A stretch of DNA of 50,449 nucleotides from NCBI GenBank assembly GCA_002238645.1, contig MPMT01000034.1, forward strand, positions 1-50,449, in the 5' to 3' direction. The stretch is from Alphaproteobacteria bacterium bin52 (GTDB taxonomy: Bacteria; Pseudomonadota; Alphaproteobacteria; Thalassobaculales; Thalassobaculaceae). Under the pieces are notes generated by a model. The model saw only the letters and a program-made list of their open reading frames with translations. It was not told the origin of the DNA and did no database searches. Shown in pieces: positions 24,977 to 35,709 of the stretch; the first letter of the stretch is position 1; every line of letters starts with the position of its first letter. The position numbers and the translations under genes were made by a program.

Positions 24977-25867
24977 TCAACCGGACATCACCGGCTCGGC
25001 CATGGCCCGGGCCCTGCGTTCCAGCCGTTCGGCGCGAACCAGAGTGTAAACGATCACCGTCCCGATCACTATCATCGACACGATGCTCATGATCCCGGCC
25101 ATGGCGTAGGACTCGCCGGACATGCCGATGTTGAGCATCTGGGCGACCAGCATGTTGGAGAAGGTATCGAACCCGCCCTTCAGCAGCGCGGTGCGCACCG
25201 CCTCGTTGAAGGACAGGATCGTCACGAACGCGCAGGAACTGAACACGCCGACGCGGATCTGCGGAAACTCGACGTGCCAGAAGGCCTGCCAGGCATTGGC
25301 GCCGCAGGCCCTCGCGGCCTCGGTCTGCTGCACCCGGTACCGCGACATCGTGATCAGGATGACGATGAACGCGTAGGGATGGGTATAGATGATCTGCCCG
25401 ATCACCGCGGTGAGGAAACCCAGGTCGAACCAGCTGTCGAACCAGCCGACGCCGAGCGACTGCCCGAGCCAGGCAAACCCCTTCGCGAGGTTCTTGAAGA
25501 AGACCAGCAGGCTTGAGCCCATGATGTCGGCCGGCACGAACAGCGGCGAGAGCATCAGCGCGACGAAGGCGACCTTGCGTCGCGTGCGCTTGTAGAACTT
25601 CGCGGACAGCAGCGCCATCGGAATGGTCGCGGCGATCGTCGCCACCGCCAGGTACAGCGTCCACTTGAGCGAGATGACGAGCAGCGTGTCGCCCAGGACG
25701 ACGCGGTACCAGTCGAAGGTGAATTCGTAGATCCGGGCGCCGAAGCCATGCAGGTTGAAGGAAATGCCGATGGTGTAGAACACCGGCATCAGCAGTGCGA
25801 ACACGACGGCGAGCAGGTACGCCCACTTCAGCCGGATGGTCCACGGGTTGGCGAAGTCGTCGTACAT
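24977..25867 (-). CDS. ABC transporter permease, PotC-like
   Basis: 296 residues with six predicted membrane segments and the EAA-type loop EAARACGANAWQAFWHVEFP that docks to the ATPase. It lies 7 bases downstream of the other permease gene. It belongs to the spermidine/putrescine-type permease family. Confidence 0.9.
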   Translation of the reverse strand: MYDDFANPWTIRLKWAYLLAVVFALLMPVFYTIGISFNLHGFGARIYEFTFDWYRVVLGDTLLVISLKWTLYLAVATIAATIPMALLSAKFYKRTRRKVAFVALMLSPLFVPADIMGSSLLVFFKNLAKGFAWLGQSLGVGWFDSWFDLGFLTAVIGQIIYTHPYAFIVILITMSRYRVQQTEAARACGANAWQAFWHVEFPQIRVGVFSSCAFVTILSFNEAVRTALLKGGFDTFSNMLVAQMLNIGMSGESYAMAGIMSIVSMIVIGTVIVYTLVRAERLERRARAMAEPVMSG

Positions 25868-25874
25868 GGCCGGC

Positions 25875-26792
25875 TCAGCTGATCGGCTCGAGGATCTTGG
25901 TCAGGTCGAACAGCCGGTGGCCGATGTAGAGTAGCAGGACGAGGGTGAAGATCATGATCGTGCTGATGGCCATGGCCAGTGGGAAGTCCAGGGCGACGAT
26001 GGCCTGATTGGCGATCAGCCCCGCATTCACCGCACCCGGCCCGCCGAGCAGTGTGGGTACCAGGGCGACACCCATCGAGTTGACGAAGATGAACACGCTG
26101 CCGGCAAAAATCCCGGGCGCGGCCAGGGGCAGGACGATGTCGGCAAACAGGCGCACGCGCCCGGTTCCCAGGTCGTCACAGACCTCGAAGATGTAGTTCT
26201 GCACCGCTTCCAGCGCCAGGAACCCCGCAAAGATCATGAACGGCAGGAACGACATGACGTCGCCGATGATCACGCCGAGTGGCGAATACAGGATGACGGT
26301 GATCGGTTCCGACAGGATCCCCAGTTCCATGAGGACGGAATTGACGACGCCATTGCGCCCGAGAACAGGGCGCATGGCGAAGACCCGTACCAGTTCCGAA
26401 ATCATGAACGGCAGGATGAACAGCAGGATGACCCGGTGCTGGGCCGCCCGGGTGACCCGCCGGCGTATGAAGACGGCTATGGGAAAGCCGATGACGAACG
26501 AGATGACGACCGCTGCCGCCGCGTGCAGCATGGACAGGACGTAGTTCTCCGCCCGCGCGGACGTGAAGAAGTTCTCGTAGGCAAACAGGGTGAAGCCCGG
26601 TTCCATCCAGAACTGGGTGCGCTCGAAGACACTCCACACCACGGTCAGCGCCATCGGCGCCGCAAAGAACAGGATGAAGAAGACCACGGGGATGTAGAAC
26701 ACCCATTTCTGGATGCCGTCTTCCCCGACAAGTCGCTTCCACCGGGCAGGAGGGGCCGGGATATCCCGGCCCCTGTCCGTCACCTGGGTCAC
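25875..26792 (-). CDS. ABC transporter permease, PotB-like
   Basis: 305 residues, with a long N-terminal cytoplasmic stretch and six membrane segments (VFYIPVVFFILFFAAPMALT first). The coupling loop EVCDDLGTGRVRLFADIVLP is present. The start is 6 bases after the binding-protein gene. It pairs with the PotC-like permease. Confidence 0.9.
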   Translation of the reverse strand: MTQVTDRGRDIPAPPARWKRLVGEDGIQKWVFYIPVVFFILFFAAPMALTVVWSVFERTQFWMEPGFTLFAYENFFTSARAENYVLSMLHAAAAVVISFVIGFPIAVFIRRRVTRAAQHRVILLFILPFMISELVRVFAMRPVLGRNGVVNSVLMELGILSEPITVILYSPLGVIIGDVMSFLPFMIFAGFLALEAVQNYIFEVCDDLGTGRVRLFADIVLPLAAPGIFAGSVFIFVNSMGVALVPTLLGGPGAVNAGLIANQAIVALDFPLAMAISTIMIFTLVLLLYIGHRLFDLTKILEPIS

Positions 26793-26798
26793 GATCCG

Positions 26799-27983
26799 TC
26801 AGGCCGCCTGCAGACGCGCCCACCAGTCCTGGTAGGCACGAATGTGGGTCGGGAAGACGTTCTGCCACGCATTGCCCGTAACCGCGAAGCGGGCGTTCTT
26901 TCGCGTCAGAATGTCGAGCACGATCTCCTGCACATCGGGTGCAAAATCGTCCGGATGCGCCTTGATGTACTCGTCCACGCCCAGCATCTGCGGTGCGAAG
27001 CCCAGCCCCGACAGGGTCCGTGCGCCGAACCATGGCGAGAGATAGACATTGGCAAGATTGTAGTACAGTTCGTCCGCGCCGCGCTCGCGCCCGCCCCTGG
27101 TCAGCATGATCATGTTGTTCCAGGTCTGGTGGCCTTCCTTCATGGTGCCGTAGCGGATGTCGGCCTTGTCGCCGGTCTTGCGGTTGGCGATGATCTGGAT
27201 CGGTTCCCAGCAGGACGACATCAGCACTTCGCCGCTGGCCAGGATGCCGACGCCGTTCTGGAATCCGTCCCAGAAGGTCCGGAACTGGCCCTTCTTCTTC
27301 CAGTCGATCAGGAACTCGCAGACCGCCTGGACCTCTTTCGGCGTCATGTCGGACGGGTTGTCGATCTCGATCTTGCCGCTTTCCTTCAGGTAGATGGCCA
27401 TGTTGGTCAGCGTCGGCCCGAAATCGTTCTGCAGCGCGACACGGCCCTTGAACTGGGCGTCGAACATGATGCCCCAGCTGTCCGGATGGAAACCGAGCTC
27501 CTTGTAGTCGTAGGCCATCGAGTCCGCATTCGAGATCATCGGTGTTGCGTAGACCTGGCCTTCGTAGCGGATTGTGTGGGCGGCGAGACCCCCTTCGTTG
27601 TAGACGGGAAGAATGTTCTTCCAGTTGGGAACCTGGCTCGTGTCGAGGGGCACGATGGCGCCCTGCGAGGCGAGCGCATCCTCCATGCCGCCCCCGTTGT
27701 CGGTGACCGCGTCGAAGAGCTTGTTGCCGTCACCCACGACCATTTTCTGGATCGCTTCGTCGGCCCGCGCGCTCTTTGCGGTTGCGGCGATGGAAATTCC
27801 GCCCTGGGACTCCATGGCGCTCCAGTCCTTCGCGCCGACCTTGTGCACGCCGGGATTTGCCCAGATCTTGAGTGCCTGGCCGTCTGCGGCCGAAGCCCCC
27901 GGGATTCGACCCAACACCGCGGCCGCGCCGATGCTCGACGTCGCGTACATGAACGCGCGCCGCGTCCATTGCATCTGGTTCAT
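26799..27983 (-). CDS. Periplasmic substrate-binding protein, PotD-like, Tat-exported
   Basis: 394 residues from the ATG at 27983, chosen because GGGGAGG lies just upstream and the signal begins there: MNQMQWTRRAFMYATSS, a twin-arginine signal with the cleavage region GASAADG. The mature protein is a type-II periplasmic-binding fold (KIWANPGVHKVG, DAVTDNGGGMEDALASQGAI, YATPMISNADSMAYD). It is the first gene of the transporter operon. Use of Tat rather than Sec is notable for this family but not rare. Confidence 0.88.
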   Translation of the reverse strand: MNQMQWTRRAFMYATSSIGAAAVLGRIPGASAADGQALKIWANPGVHKVGAKDWSAMESQGGISIAATAKSARADEAIQKMVVGDGNKLFDAVTDNGGGMEDALASQGAIVPLDTSQVPNWKNILPVYNEGGLAAHTIRYEGQVYATPMISNADSMAYDYKELGFHPDSWGIMFDAQFKGRVALQNDFGPTLTNMAIYLKESGKIEIDNPSDMTPKEVQAVCEFLIDWKKKGQFRTFWDGFQNGVGILASGEVLMSSCWEPIQIIANRKTGDKADIRYGTMKEGHQTWNNMIMLTRGGRERGADELYYNLANVYLSPWFGARTLSGLGFAPQMLGVDEYIKAHPDDFAPDVQEIVLDILTRKNARFAVTGNAWQNVFPTHIRAYQDWWARLQAA

Positions 27984-28118
27984 GACTGTTCCTCCCCTTG
28001 CAAGGCGGACACGGGCAGTCACTGCGTGAGCCCGTGCGCCACCGGGAGTATAGGCAGGTACCGCTGTGCTTGACATAGCCGGCGCCCGGTGGTCCGCCGC
28101 GCGGCGCGCCGGAACGTG

Positions 28119-29158
28119 CTACCGCCGGCCCGGTCTGCCGCGGGCCTGTCGCTGGACCAGGCAGATGCCGAGCAGGACCTGCCCGCAGACGGCCCGGTCG
28201 GGGATCCCTGTCGACTTGCACTGTCGTTCGGCTTCGTGCAGCCGGCGCAGGACGGTCTCGATGCGGGCCGGCGGCCAGCTGCGCACCTGCTCGCCGAACG
28301 GGCGGCGGGTGAACGGGATCACGGGCGGGCGCAGGGCTGACAGCGCCGCATCGAGGCTGCGGCCAGCGCCGAGGGCGGTCGCGGCCTGGTGCAGGCGCTG
28401 GAAATGCATCATCACCAGCCGCAGGACTCCGACCGGAGTGTCGCCGGCGGCCCAGGCCCGCACCAGGGCGCGCTCGAGCCGCGGAGCATCGCCGCGTGCG
28501 ACCGCATTGGCGATGTCGCCGAAGCCCAGTTCCCCGCTGTCTCCCACCGCCTCCACCACCTCGGCGAGGCCCAGTTGCTGCCCGGGCCCGGCCATGAGAG
28601 CCAGTTTCTCGAGCTCCGCCCTGGTCTGCCGGCGGTCCGCTCCAAGCCGCCCGGCCAGGAAATCGAGCGCGTCCGTCTCGATCCGGACATCCCGGCTGCC
28701 CAGGACCTCGCGAATGAACTGCCGCAACCCGGCACCGTCGTCGCCGTAGCAGGGCAGTGCCGCCAGGGTCTCTGAAGTCTCGAACAGCTTGCGCAACGGC
28801 GAGGAGGGCCTGAGCGTGCCTGCCTCCGCAATCGTGACCGAGTCGACGCCCGCAGCCGCCGCAAGTTCCACAAACAGTGATGCGGCCCGGTCCGGGACAT
28901 GCCGGAGCCGGACCAGCCGCCGGCCCTCGGTCAGCGCCGGCGTGGTCGCGGCATCCATGAGCATGCCCGGCGAGCCAGTGAGGGTTTCTCCGTGAAGCAC
29001 CGAGACCCGGAACGGATCCTCCAGGTCGTCGACCACGCTTCGGGCCAGTGCCTCTGCTGTCTCGCTGACGTGGCCGTCGTCCGGACCGTAGACCAGGATG
29101 GCGCGAAGTTGCGGCGGCAGGCCGGAGACCAGGCGCGGCAGATCCTTCAGCGCGACCT

Positions 29159-29162
<4 letters not shown>
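28119..29162 (-). CDS. holA: DNA polymerase III subunit delta
   Basis: 347 residues with the delta-subunit fold: AILVYGPDDGHVSETAEALA at the N-terminus (degenerate P-loop), LPCYGDDGAGLRQFIREVL, ALDFLAGRLGADRRQTRAELEKLAL and the collar-like C-terminus. Delta opens the beta clamp in the clamp loader. The start overlaps the stop of the threonine aldolase gene by ATGA-type coupling. It is a core gene, so this part is stable chromosome. Confidence 0.88.
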
Positions 29163-30178
<1,016 letters not shown>

Positions 30179-30332
30179 TCCCCGTCCCTCACATGCGTCA
30201 TGTCGTCGATCCATAGTGTCCCCGCCGGCATGACCCGGTCAATCAGTGCTGGCGCGCGAACGGGACCCTCTCCTATATAGGGCCGCGGCCCCGGCGCGAC
30301 GCGGCCCTCACCACCAGGAGCGAGTACGCCAC

Positions 30333-31397
30333 ATGTCAGCACTGAGGATTGCAGTCATTCCCGGCGACGGGATCGGCTGGGAGGTGGTGCCGGAAGGTCT
30401 CAGGGTCCTCGAGGCTGCCGGTGCCAGGTTCGGGATCGAGTACAGCTTCACGGAATTCGACTGGGGTTGCGAACGCTTCCACAAGACCGGCCGCCTGATG
30501 CCCGAAGAGGGGATCGAGACCCTGAAGGAGTTCGACTCGATCTTTCTCGGCGCCTGCGGCTATCCCGGTGTCCCGGACCATGTCTCGCTGTGGGGACTGC
30601 TGATCCCGATCCGGCGCGAGATGCGCCAGTACGTCAACCTGCGTCCGGTGCGGATGCTGCGGGGCATGCCGTGTCCGCTGGCCGGCCGGGGTCCCGAGGA
30701 CATCAATTTCTGGGTGGTCCGGGAAAACAACGAGGGCGAGTACTCGGAGATCGGCGGACGGCTGCACCGGGACTCGGACCAGGAAATGGCGGTGCAGGAG
30801 AGCATCTTCACCCGTCATGGCACCGACAGGATCCTGAACTACGCGTTCTCACTCTGCCGGGACCTCGGACTGAAGAAGGTGACCTCCGCGACGAAGTCGA
30901 ACGGGATCATCCACACCATGCCGTACTGGGACGAGCGGTTCCGCGCCGTGGCCGCCGACTACCCCGAGCTCGAGACCGACCAGTATCACATTGATATCCT
31001 CACGGCTCATTTCGTGCTGCACCCGGATTGGTTCGATGTGGTGGTGGGCTCGAACCTGTTCGGCGACATCCTGTCCGACCTGGGCCCCGCGGTCGCGGGT
31101 TCCATCGCCATCGCGCCGTCCGCCAACATCAACCCTGACATGGATCTCCCGTCGATGTTCGAGCCGGTGCACGGTTCGGCCCCGGACATCGCGGGGAAGG
31201 GTATTGCCAACCCGATCGGCCAGATCTGGTCCGGGGCCATGCTGCTTGAACACCACGGCCACGGCGAGGCCGCCGCGGCCATCGTGCAGGCCTGCGAGGA
31301 CGTGATCGCCGGCGGCGGACCGAAGACACCGGACCTCGGTGGCCAGGCAACGACCGCCGATCTCGGTGCCGCGATTGCGGCCGCGGTCCGCGGATGA
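30333..31397 (+). CDS. Tartrate dehydrogenase/decarboxylase-type isopropylmalate dehydrogenase family
   Basis: 354 residues of the beta-decarboxylating dehydrogenase family, NAD- and divalent-metal-dependent. Motifs are IPGDGIGWEVVPEGLRVL, ENNEGEYSEIGGR, TSATKSNGI and GDILSDLGPAVAGS with FEPVHGSAPDIAGKGIANP. The ENNEGEYSEIGGR and SNGI segments point to tartrate/malate-like substrates rather than leucine synthesis. It starts at the ATG at 30333 after CAGGAG and overlaps the SDR gene by 4 bases. Confidence 0.87.
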   Translation: MSALRIAVIPGDGIGWEVVPEGLRVLEAAGARFGIEYSFTEFDWGCERFHKTGRLMPEEGIETLKEFDSIFLGACGYPGVPDHVSLWGLLIPIRREMRQYVNLRPVRMLRGMPCPLAGRGPEDINFWVVRENNEGEYSEIGGRLHRDSDQEMAVQESIFTRHGTDRILNYAFSLCRDLGLKKVTSATKSNGIIHTMPYWDERFRAVAADYPELETDQYHIDILTAHFVLHPDWFDVVVGSNLFGDILSDLGPAVAGSIAIAPSANINPDMDLPSMFEPVHGSAPDIAGKGIANPIGQIWSGAMLLEHHGHGEAAAAIVQACEDVIAGGGPKTPDLGGQATTADLGAAIAAAVRG

Positions 31398-32200
31398 CCG
31401 GAACCGTGGAACAGTCAACAGTGCGCGGCAGGGTCGCGGTTGTGACCGGGTCGACCAGCGGCATCGGCCGGACCATCGCCCGGACCCTCGCGGAGTCGGG
31501 CGCCGGCCTGATGCTGAACGGTTTCGGTGACGCGGGGGACATCGAGGCGCAACGAGCCGAACTCGAGCGCCGGTGCTCGGTGCGGGTACTCTACAGCGAC
31601 GCCGACATGCGCCGGCCCGAACAGGTTCGCACCATGCTGTCGCGGGCAGGTGACGAACTCGGGCCGGTCGACATTCTCGTCAACAACGCCGGCATTCAGC
31701 ACACCTCCCCGGTGGAGGCGTTTCCGGACCAGGCCTGGGACGACATCATCGGTGTGAACCTGTCGGCGGCGTTCCATGCCACCAAGGCGGCTGTTGCCGG
31801 AATGAAGCAGCGTGGCTGGGGCAGGATCATCAACATCGCCTCCGTCCACGGCCTGGTCGCGTCGGTGGACAAGGTCGCCTACGTGGCGGCAAAGCACGGA
31901 CTGGTGGGAATGACCCGGGTTGTTGCTCTGGAGACCGCCGGCAGCGGCGTAACCTGCAACGCGATCTGCCCGGGCTGGGTGCACACGCCGCTGGTGATGG
32001 CGCAGATCGAGGCCCGTGCCGGGGCGGCCGGCATCGCGGTCGAGCAGGCAACCCGCGACCTGCTGCTGGAGAAGCAGCCGTCCGGTGCCTTCACCACCGC
32101 GGAAGAGATCGCGGGAGCGGTACTGTTCCTGTGCAGCCGGGCGGCGGCCAACATGACCGGGACCACCTTGTCGCTCGACGGTGGCTGGAGCGCGCAGTAG
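31394..32200 (+). CDS. SDR dehydrogenase, D-3-hydroxybutyrate dehydrogenase-like
   Basis: 268 residues. It has the Rossmann motif VVTGSTSGIGRTIA, NNAG, catalytic serine in NIASVHG and YVAAKHG with Y/K. The C-terminus SLDGGWSAQ is typical of 3-hydroxybutyrate dehydrogenases, which oxidise 3-hydroxybutyrate to acetoacetate with NAD. Coupling to the preceding dehydrogenase suggests a shared role in hydroxy-acid use. The exact substrate is not proven. Confidence 0.85.
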   Translation: MTGTVEQSTVRGRVAVVTGSTSGIGRTIARTLAESGAGLMLNGFGDAGDIEAQRAELERRCSVRVLYSDADMRRPEQVRTMLSRAGDELGPVDILVNNAGIQHTSPVEAFPDQAWDDIIGVNLSAAFHATKAAVAGMKQRGWGRIINIASVHGLVASVDKVAYVAAKHGLVGMTRVVALETAGSGVTCNAICPGWVHTPLVMAQIEARAGAAGIAVEQATRDLLLEKQPSGAFTTAEEIAGAVLFLCSRAAANMTGTTLSLDGGWSAQ

Positions 32201-32242
32201 CCGCGCAGCACCCGCGCAACGGCGGTCCGGATGGTGCCTGCG

Positions 32243-32722
32243 TCAGTGATGGCGCCGGGACCCGAACGGCACGACCTCGACCCTGACGTCCACGGCACCC
32301 GCGTGCTCGAACACCAGGGTCAGGTCGAACTGCCGGCCCGTTACCAGCGGCTCGTGCAGCTTCACCAGCATGATGTGGTCCCCGCCGGAACGAAGGTCCA
32401 GCATGCCGCCGGCCGGGATCCCGAACCGGTCGACCCGGCGCATCCGCATGATGCCGTCGGTATGGATATGGGTGTGAAGCTCGGTCCGTTTCGCAATCGC
32501 GGACCGGGCCTCGAGCAGAGCGTCCGGCTGATCACCGGTGTTGCGGACAGCAAGGTAGATGACACCGTTGCGTGCCGCCCCGAGCGATGCCGGCGCGCGC
32601 ACGGCGCGGATTTCCAGCGTGCCCGCCGTCGCCTGCGGACCCGAATGACCGGGCCCGGCCGCCATGGTGGCAAACGGCGCGACCAGCACCAAGAGCAGCG
32701 GGACGAGGTTATACGGCATCAT
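32243..32722 (-). CDS. Periplasmic copper chaperone, PCuAC family
   Basis: 159 residues from the ATG at 32722, with a signal peptide (MMPYNLVPLLLVLVAPFATM). The family motif is visible: HTHIHTDGIMRMR, then GGDHIMLVKL (H/M ligands spaced as H-x10-M and H-x-M). These proteins bind Cu(I) and deliver it to the CuA centre of cytochrome oxidase. The longer upstream frame is not used, as it has no signal and overlaps the divergent metY leader. Confidence 0.85.
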   Translation of the reverse strand: MMPYNLVPLLLVLVAPFATMAAGPGHSGPQATAGTLEIRAVRAPASLGAARNGVIYLAVRNTGDQPDALLEARSAIAKRTELHTHIHTDGIMRMRRVDRFGIPAGGMLDLRSGGDHIMLVKLHEPLVTGRQFDLTLVFEHAGAVDVRVEVVPFGSRRHH

Positions 32723-32862
32723 GGACCGGGGACCGACACTGCGCGGAATGCCCCGGCTGCTAGACCCGAAGGGCCGCCGTGTCAACCTGACCGCGTGTTG
32801 CCGGCATGTACGGATTTCGCCACTATGGGTGACCTGGACCGGCCGGAAGGACACCACGACAC

Positions 32863-34170
32863 ATGACATCGTCCGGAAACTCCTACGACCCGACCACGCT
32901 CGCACTGCATGCCGGCCAGCAGCCGGACCCGGCGACGGGCGCGCGAGCTGTTCCGATCTACCAGACCACGTCCTACGTGTTCCGTGACGTGGACCACGCC
33001 GCCTCGCTGTTCAACCTCGAGCGCGCCGGTCACATCTATTCGCGCATCTCGAACCCGACGGTTGCGGTTCTCGAGGAGCGTGTCGCCGCGCTCGAGAACG
33101 GCGTGGGGGCCGTGGCCACAGCGAGCGGCCACGCCGCCCTGGTACTCGGCATCGTCACCCTGATGGGCCAGGGCGGTCACATCGTTGCCTCGAGCGCGCT
33201 CTATGGCGGCAGTCACAACCTGTTCAGCCACACCCTGCCGCGTTTCGGGATCGAGACCACCAAGGTGCATCCGCGTGATCTCGAGGGGTTCCGCGCCGCG
33301 ATCCGCCCGGAAACCAGGCTGGTGTTCGGCGAGACCATCGGCAATCCCGGCCTCGAGATCATGGACCTTCCCGCAATCGCGGAGATTGCCCATGCCGCCG
33401 GCATTCCGCTGATGGTGGACTCGACCTTTGCCACCCCGTGGCTGTGCCGGCCCTTCGATCACGGAGCCGACCTGATCGTCCACTCCGCAACCAAGTGGCT
33501 CGGCGGTCATGGTGTCGCGATCGGCGGCGTGCTGGTGGACGGCGGCACCTTCGACTGGGAGGGGTCGGGACTGTTTCCCACGCTCACCGAACCCTATGCC
33601 GGTTACCACGGGCTCGACTTCACCGAGGAATTCGGACCCCAGGCCTTCATCATTCGGGCGCGTGCCGAGGGATTGCGCGACTTCGGAGCGTGCATGGCGC
33701 CCACAACCGCGTTCCATATCCTCCAGGGCATCGAGACCCTGCCGATGCGCATGGATCGGCACGTTGCGAACGCACGCGCCGTTGCCCGGTTCCTGGCGGA
33801 GTCCGACGCGGTGGAATGGGTCAGCTACCCCGAGCTTGACGATCATCCCGACAGGGAGCTCGCGCGACGGCTGCTTCCCGCCGGCGCCGGTTCGATGATC
33901 GCCTTCGGCATCAGGGGCGGGCGCGAGGCCGGTCGCCGGTTCATCGAGCGTCTGGGCCTGTGGTCGCACCTGGCCAATGTGGGCGATGCCAAGTCACTGG
34001 TCATCCATCCCGCAAGCACAACCCATCAGCAGATGGACGCGGAAACCATGCGCGAGGCCGGCCTGTCCGAGGACCTGGTCCGGTTGTCGGTCGGTCTCGA
34101 GGATCCGGCGGACCTGGTCGCAGACCTGCGCCAGGCGCTCAGGGCTGCCACGGTGCGCAGGGCGAGCTGA
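32863..34170 (+). CDS. metY: O-acetylhomoserine sulfhydrylase/cystathionine synthase-type PLP enzyme
   Basis: 435 residues of the Cys/Met-metabolism PLP family, long form. Motifs are RISNPTVAVLEERVAALENG, ASGHAAL, SSALYGGSHNLF, DSTFATPWLCRPF and HSATKWLGGHGVAIGG with the PLP lysine. The length and PFDHGADLIVHSATKWLGG favour MetY (O-acetylhomoserine plus sulfide to homocysteine). No SAM riboswitch was seen in the leader. It is followed after 2 bases by the hydrolase gene. Confidence 0.87.
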   Translation: MTSSGNSYDPTTLALHAGQQPDPATGARAVPIYQTTSYVFRDVDHAASLFNLERAGHIYSRISNPTVAVLEERVAALENGVGAVATASGHAALVLGIVTLMGQGGHIVASSALYGGSHNLFSHTLPRFGIETTKVHPRDLEGFRAAIRPETRLVFGETIGNPGLEIMDLPAIAEIAHAAGIPLMVDSTFATPWLCRPFDHGADLIVHSATKWLGGHGVAIGGVLVDGGTFDWEGSGLFPTLTEPYAGYHGLDFTEEFGPQAFIIRARAEGLRDFGACMAPTTAFHILQGIETLPMRMDRHVANARAVARFLAESDAVEWVSYPELDDHPDRELARRLLPAGAGSMIAFGIRGGREAGRRFIERLGLWSHLANVGDAKSLVIHPASTTHQQMDAETMREAGLSEDLVRLSVGLEDPADLVADLRQALRAATVRRAS

Positions 34171-34172
34171 CC

Positions 34173-34967
34173 ATGGAGCTCGAGGTCCAGGGCAGGCGGG
34201 TGTTTGCGGCCACCGGCGGGGCACCCTTCGAGGCCGGCCGGGCGACGCTGGTGCTGGTGCACGGCGCCGGCATGGATCATACCGTCTGGTCGATGCAGGC
34301 GCGCTACTTCGCCCATCACGGCTTCTCGGTGCTCGGTCTCGACCTGCCGGGCCACGGGCGTTCGCAGGGGCCGGCACCGGATTCGGTACCGGGCTATGCC
34401 GACTGGCTTGCCGCGGTGCTCGACGTGGCCGGCGCCCGGGAGGTGCATCTCGTCGGGCACTCGCTCGGGGCGCTGATCGCGCTTGCATATGCGGCACGCC
34501 ATCCAGACGCCGTCAGCCGGCTGGCACTGCTTGGAGCGCTGGCGCACATGCCGGTGCATCCCGACCTGCTCGGGGCGGCACGGGACGGACGACACGAGGC
34601 GTACGAATCGATCGTGGGATGGGGGGTCGGGCGCCGTGGCCAGATCGGCGGTCACCGGGCCCCGGGGCTCTGGGTCACCGGCGCGAGCCTGCGGCTGCTC
34701 GAGGCCGGGGCGGCGGGTATGCTCGCCAACGACCTTGCCGCGTGCAATGACTGGAAGGACGGGCTCGAGGCGGCAGCCGCCGTCACCTGTCCGGCGTTGC
34801 TGCTGCTCGGGTCGGACGACCGGATGACGCCGGCACGCGGAGCGGCGCCACTGGCCGACGCGCTTGCCGAAAGCAGCACGGTGCTGCTCGAGCGCGCCGG
34901 GCACATGATGATGGTGGAACAGCCCGACGAGACCCTCGACGCGCTTGCGGCATTCATGTCCGGATGA
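34173..34967 (+). CDS. Alpha/beta hydrolase
   Basis: 264 residues from the ATG at 34173. The fold is clear: LVLVHGAGMDHTVWSMQARY (oxyanion region), LDLPGHGRS, nucleophile elbow GHSLGAL, acid GSDDRMTPARG and histidine AGHMMMVEQP. Two bases separate it from metY, so they are co-transcribed. It could be a homoserine acetyltransferase-like or esterase enzyme; the substrate is unknown. Confidence 0.85.
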   Translation: MELEVQGRRVFAATGGAPFEAGRATLVLVHGAGMDHTVWSMQARYFAHHGFSVLGLDLPGHGRSQGPAPDSVPGYADWLAAVLDVAGAREVHLVGHSLGALIALAYAARHPDAVSRLALLGALAHMPVHPDLLGAARDGRHEAYESIVGWGVGRRGQIGGHRAPGLWVTGASLRLLEAGAAGMLANDLAACNDWKDGLEAAAAVTCPALLLLGSDDRMTPARGAAPLADALAESSTVLLERAGHMMMVEQPDETLDALAAFMSG

Positions 34968-35130
34968 CGTCCGGCAGGCGCCCGGGGCCGACTCCTCCGC
35001 GACCCCGCCCGGCCCCGCCCCGCCCCCCGTTTCCGACATCCAGGTCGGGACGACGCCCGGCAGGCCCCCGGGCCCGGCCCCCCCGGTCCCGTGCGCGCCC
35101 GGTCGTGCCGGGGGCAGCCGCCGCCGACGG

Positions 35131-35601
35131 TCAGGCCGCGGCAGAGGAGTTGTCGATCACCGTGTGAGGCCGGGAGCCGATCGCGATCTTGCGCGGCTTC
35201 TTCTCCTCCGGAACCTCGCGGACCAGGTCGATGTGGAGCAGGCCATTCTCCATGCTCGCTCCGGTGACCACGATGTGATCGGCAAGGTCGAACCGCTGTT
35301 CGAAGGCGCGCGTCGCGATTCCGCGGTGCAGGAAGGCGGTCTCCTTCCCGGCATCCTGCGCGGAAAGCTTGCCGCTGACTGCCAGCGTGTTTTCCTTGAC
35401 CGTGACGTCGATGTCCGCTTCCGAGAATCCGGCCACCGCCATCGAGATCCTGTAGTGATCGTTGTCGGTCCGCACGATGTTGTAGGGCGGATACCCGGTC
35501 TGGTTCGAACCCTCCGCCCGGTAGGCGGCATCAAGCAGGTTCGCCATGCGGTCGAAGCCGACCGAGGAACGGAAGAAGGGGGTAAAGTCGATGGTGCGCA
35601 T
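35131..35601 (-). CDS. Small heat-shock protein Hsp20/IbpA
   Basis: 156 residues with the alpha-crystallin domain (YNIVRTDNDHYRISMAVAGF, DIDVTVKENTLAVSGK, FDLADHIVVTGASMENGLLH) and a C-terminal tail. It binds unfolding proteins in the cytoplasm. Its leader carries a ROSE-like RNA thermometer and a sigma32-type promoter (separate entries), so expression should be heat-induced at two levels. Confidence 0.93.
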   Translation of the reverse strand: MRTIDFTPFFRSSVGFDRMANLLDAAYRAEGSNQTGYPPYNIVRTDNDHYRISMAVAGFSEADIDVTVKENTLAVSGKLSAQDAGKETAFLHRGIATRAFEQRFDLADHIVVTGASMENGLLHIDLVREVPEEKKPRKIAIGSRPHTVIDNSSAAA

Positions 35602-35702
35602 TGGTCCATATCCTTTCGCACAAGCAATGTGGACGGTGGGTTCGCCGACTGGCCGAACCCGGGTGCTTACTTCCGGAACCTGACACGCAGCGATCCGGAA
35701 CT
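35602..35702 (-). ncRNA. ROSE-like RNA thermometer in the hsp20 leader
   Basis: The roughly 100-base leader can fold into three hairpins: UUCCGGA/UCCGGAA, GGGUUCG/CGAACCC, and a start-proximal one (35604-35634) in which GUCCA pairs with UGGAC. In that last stem UUGCU faces the AGGA of the ribosome-binding site with a G-G opposition. The U-U/C-G-C-U versus AGGA pairing is the defining feature of ROSE elements in alphaproteobacterial hsp20 genes. Melting on heating would free the ribosome-binding site. Confidence 0.75.
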
Positions 35703-35709
35703 GTAGGGG

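Noticed and set aside
32780..32862. SAM-II riboswitch before metY
   Set aside because: The short leader lacks the conserved core bases and pseudoknot pattern of SAM-II.
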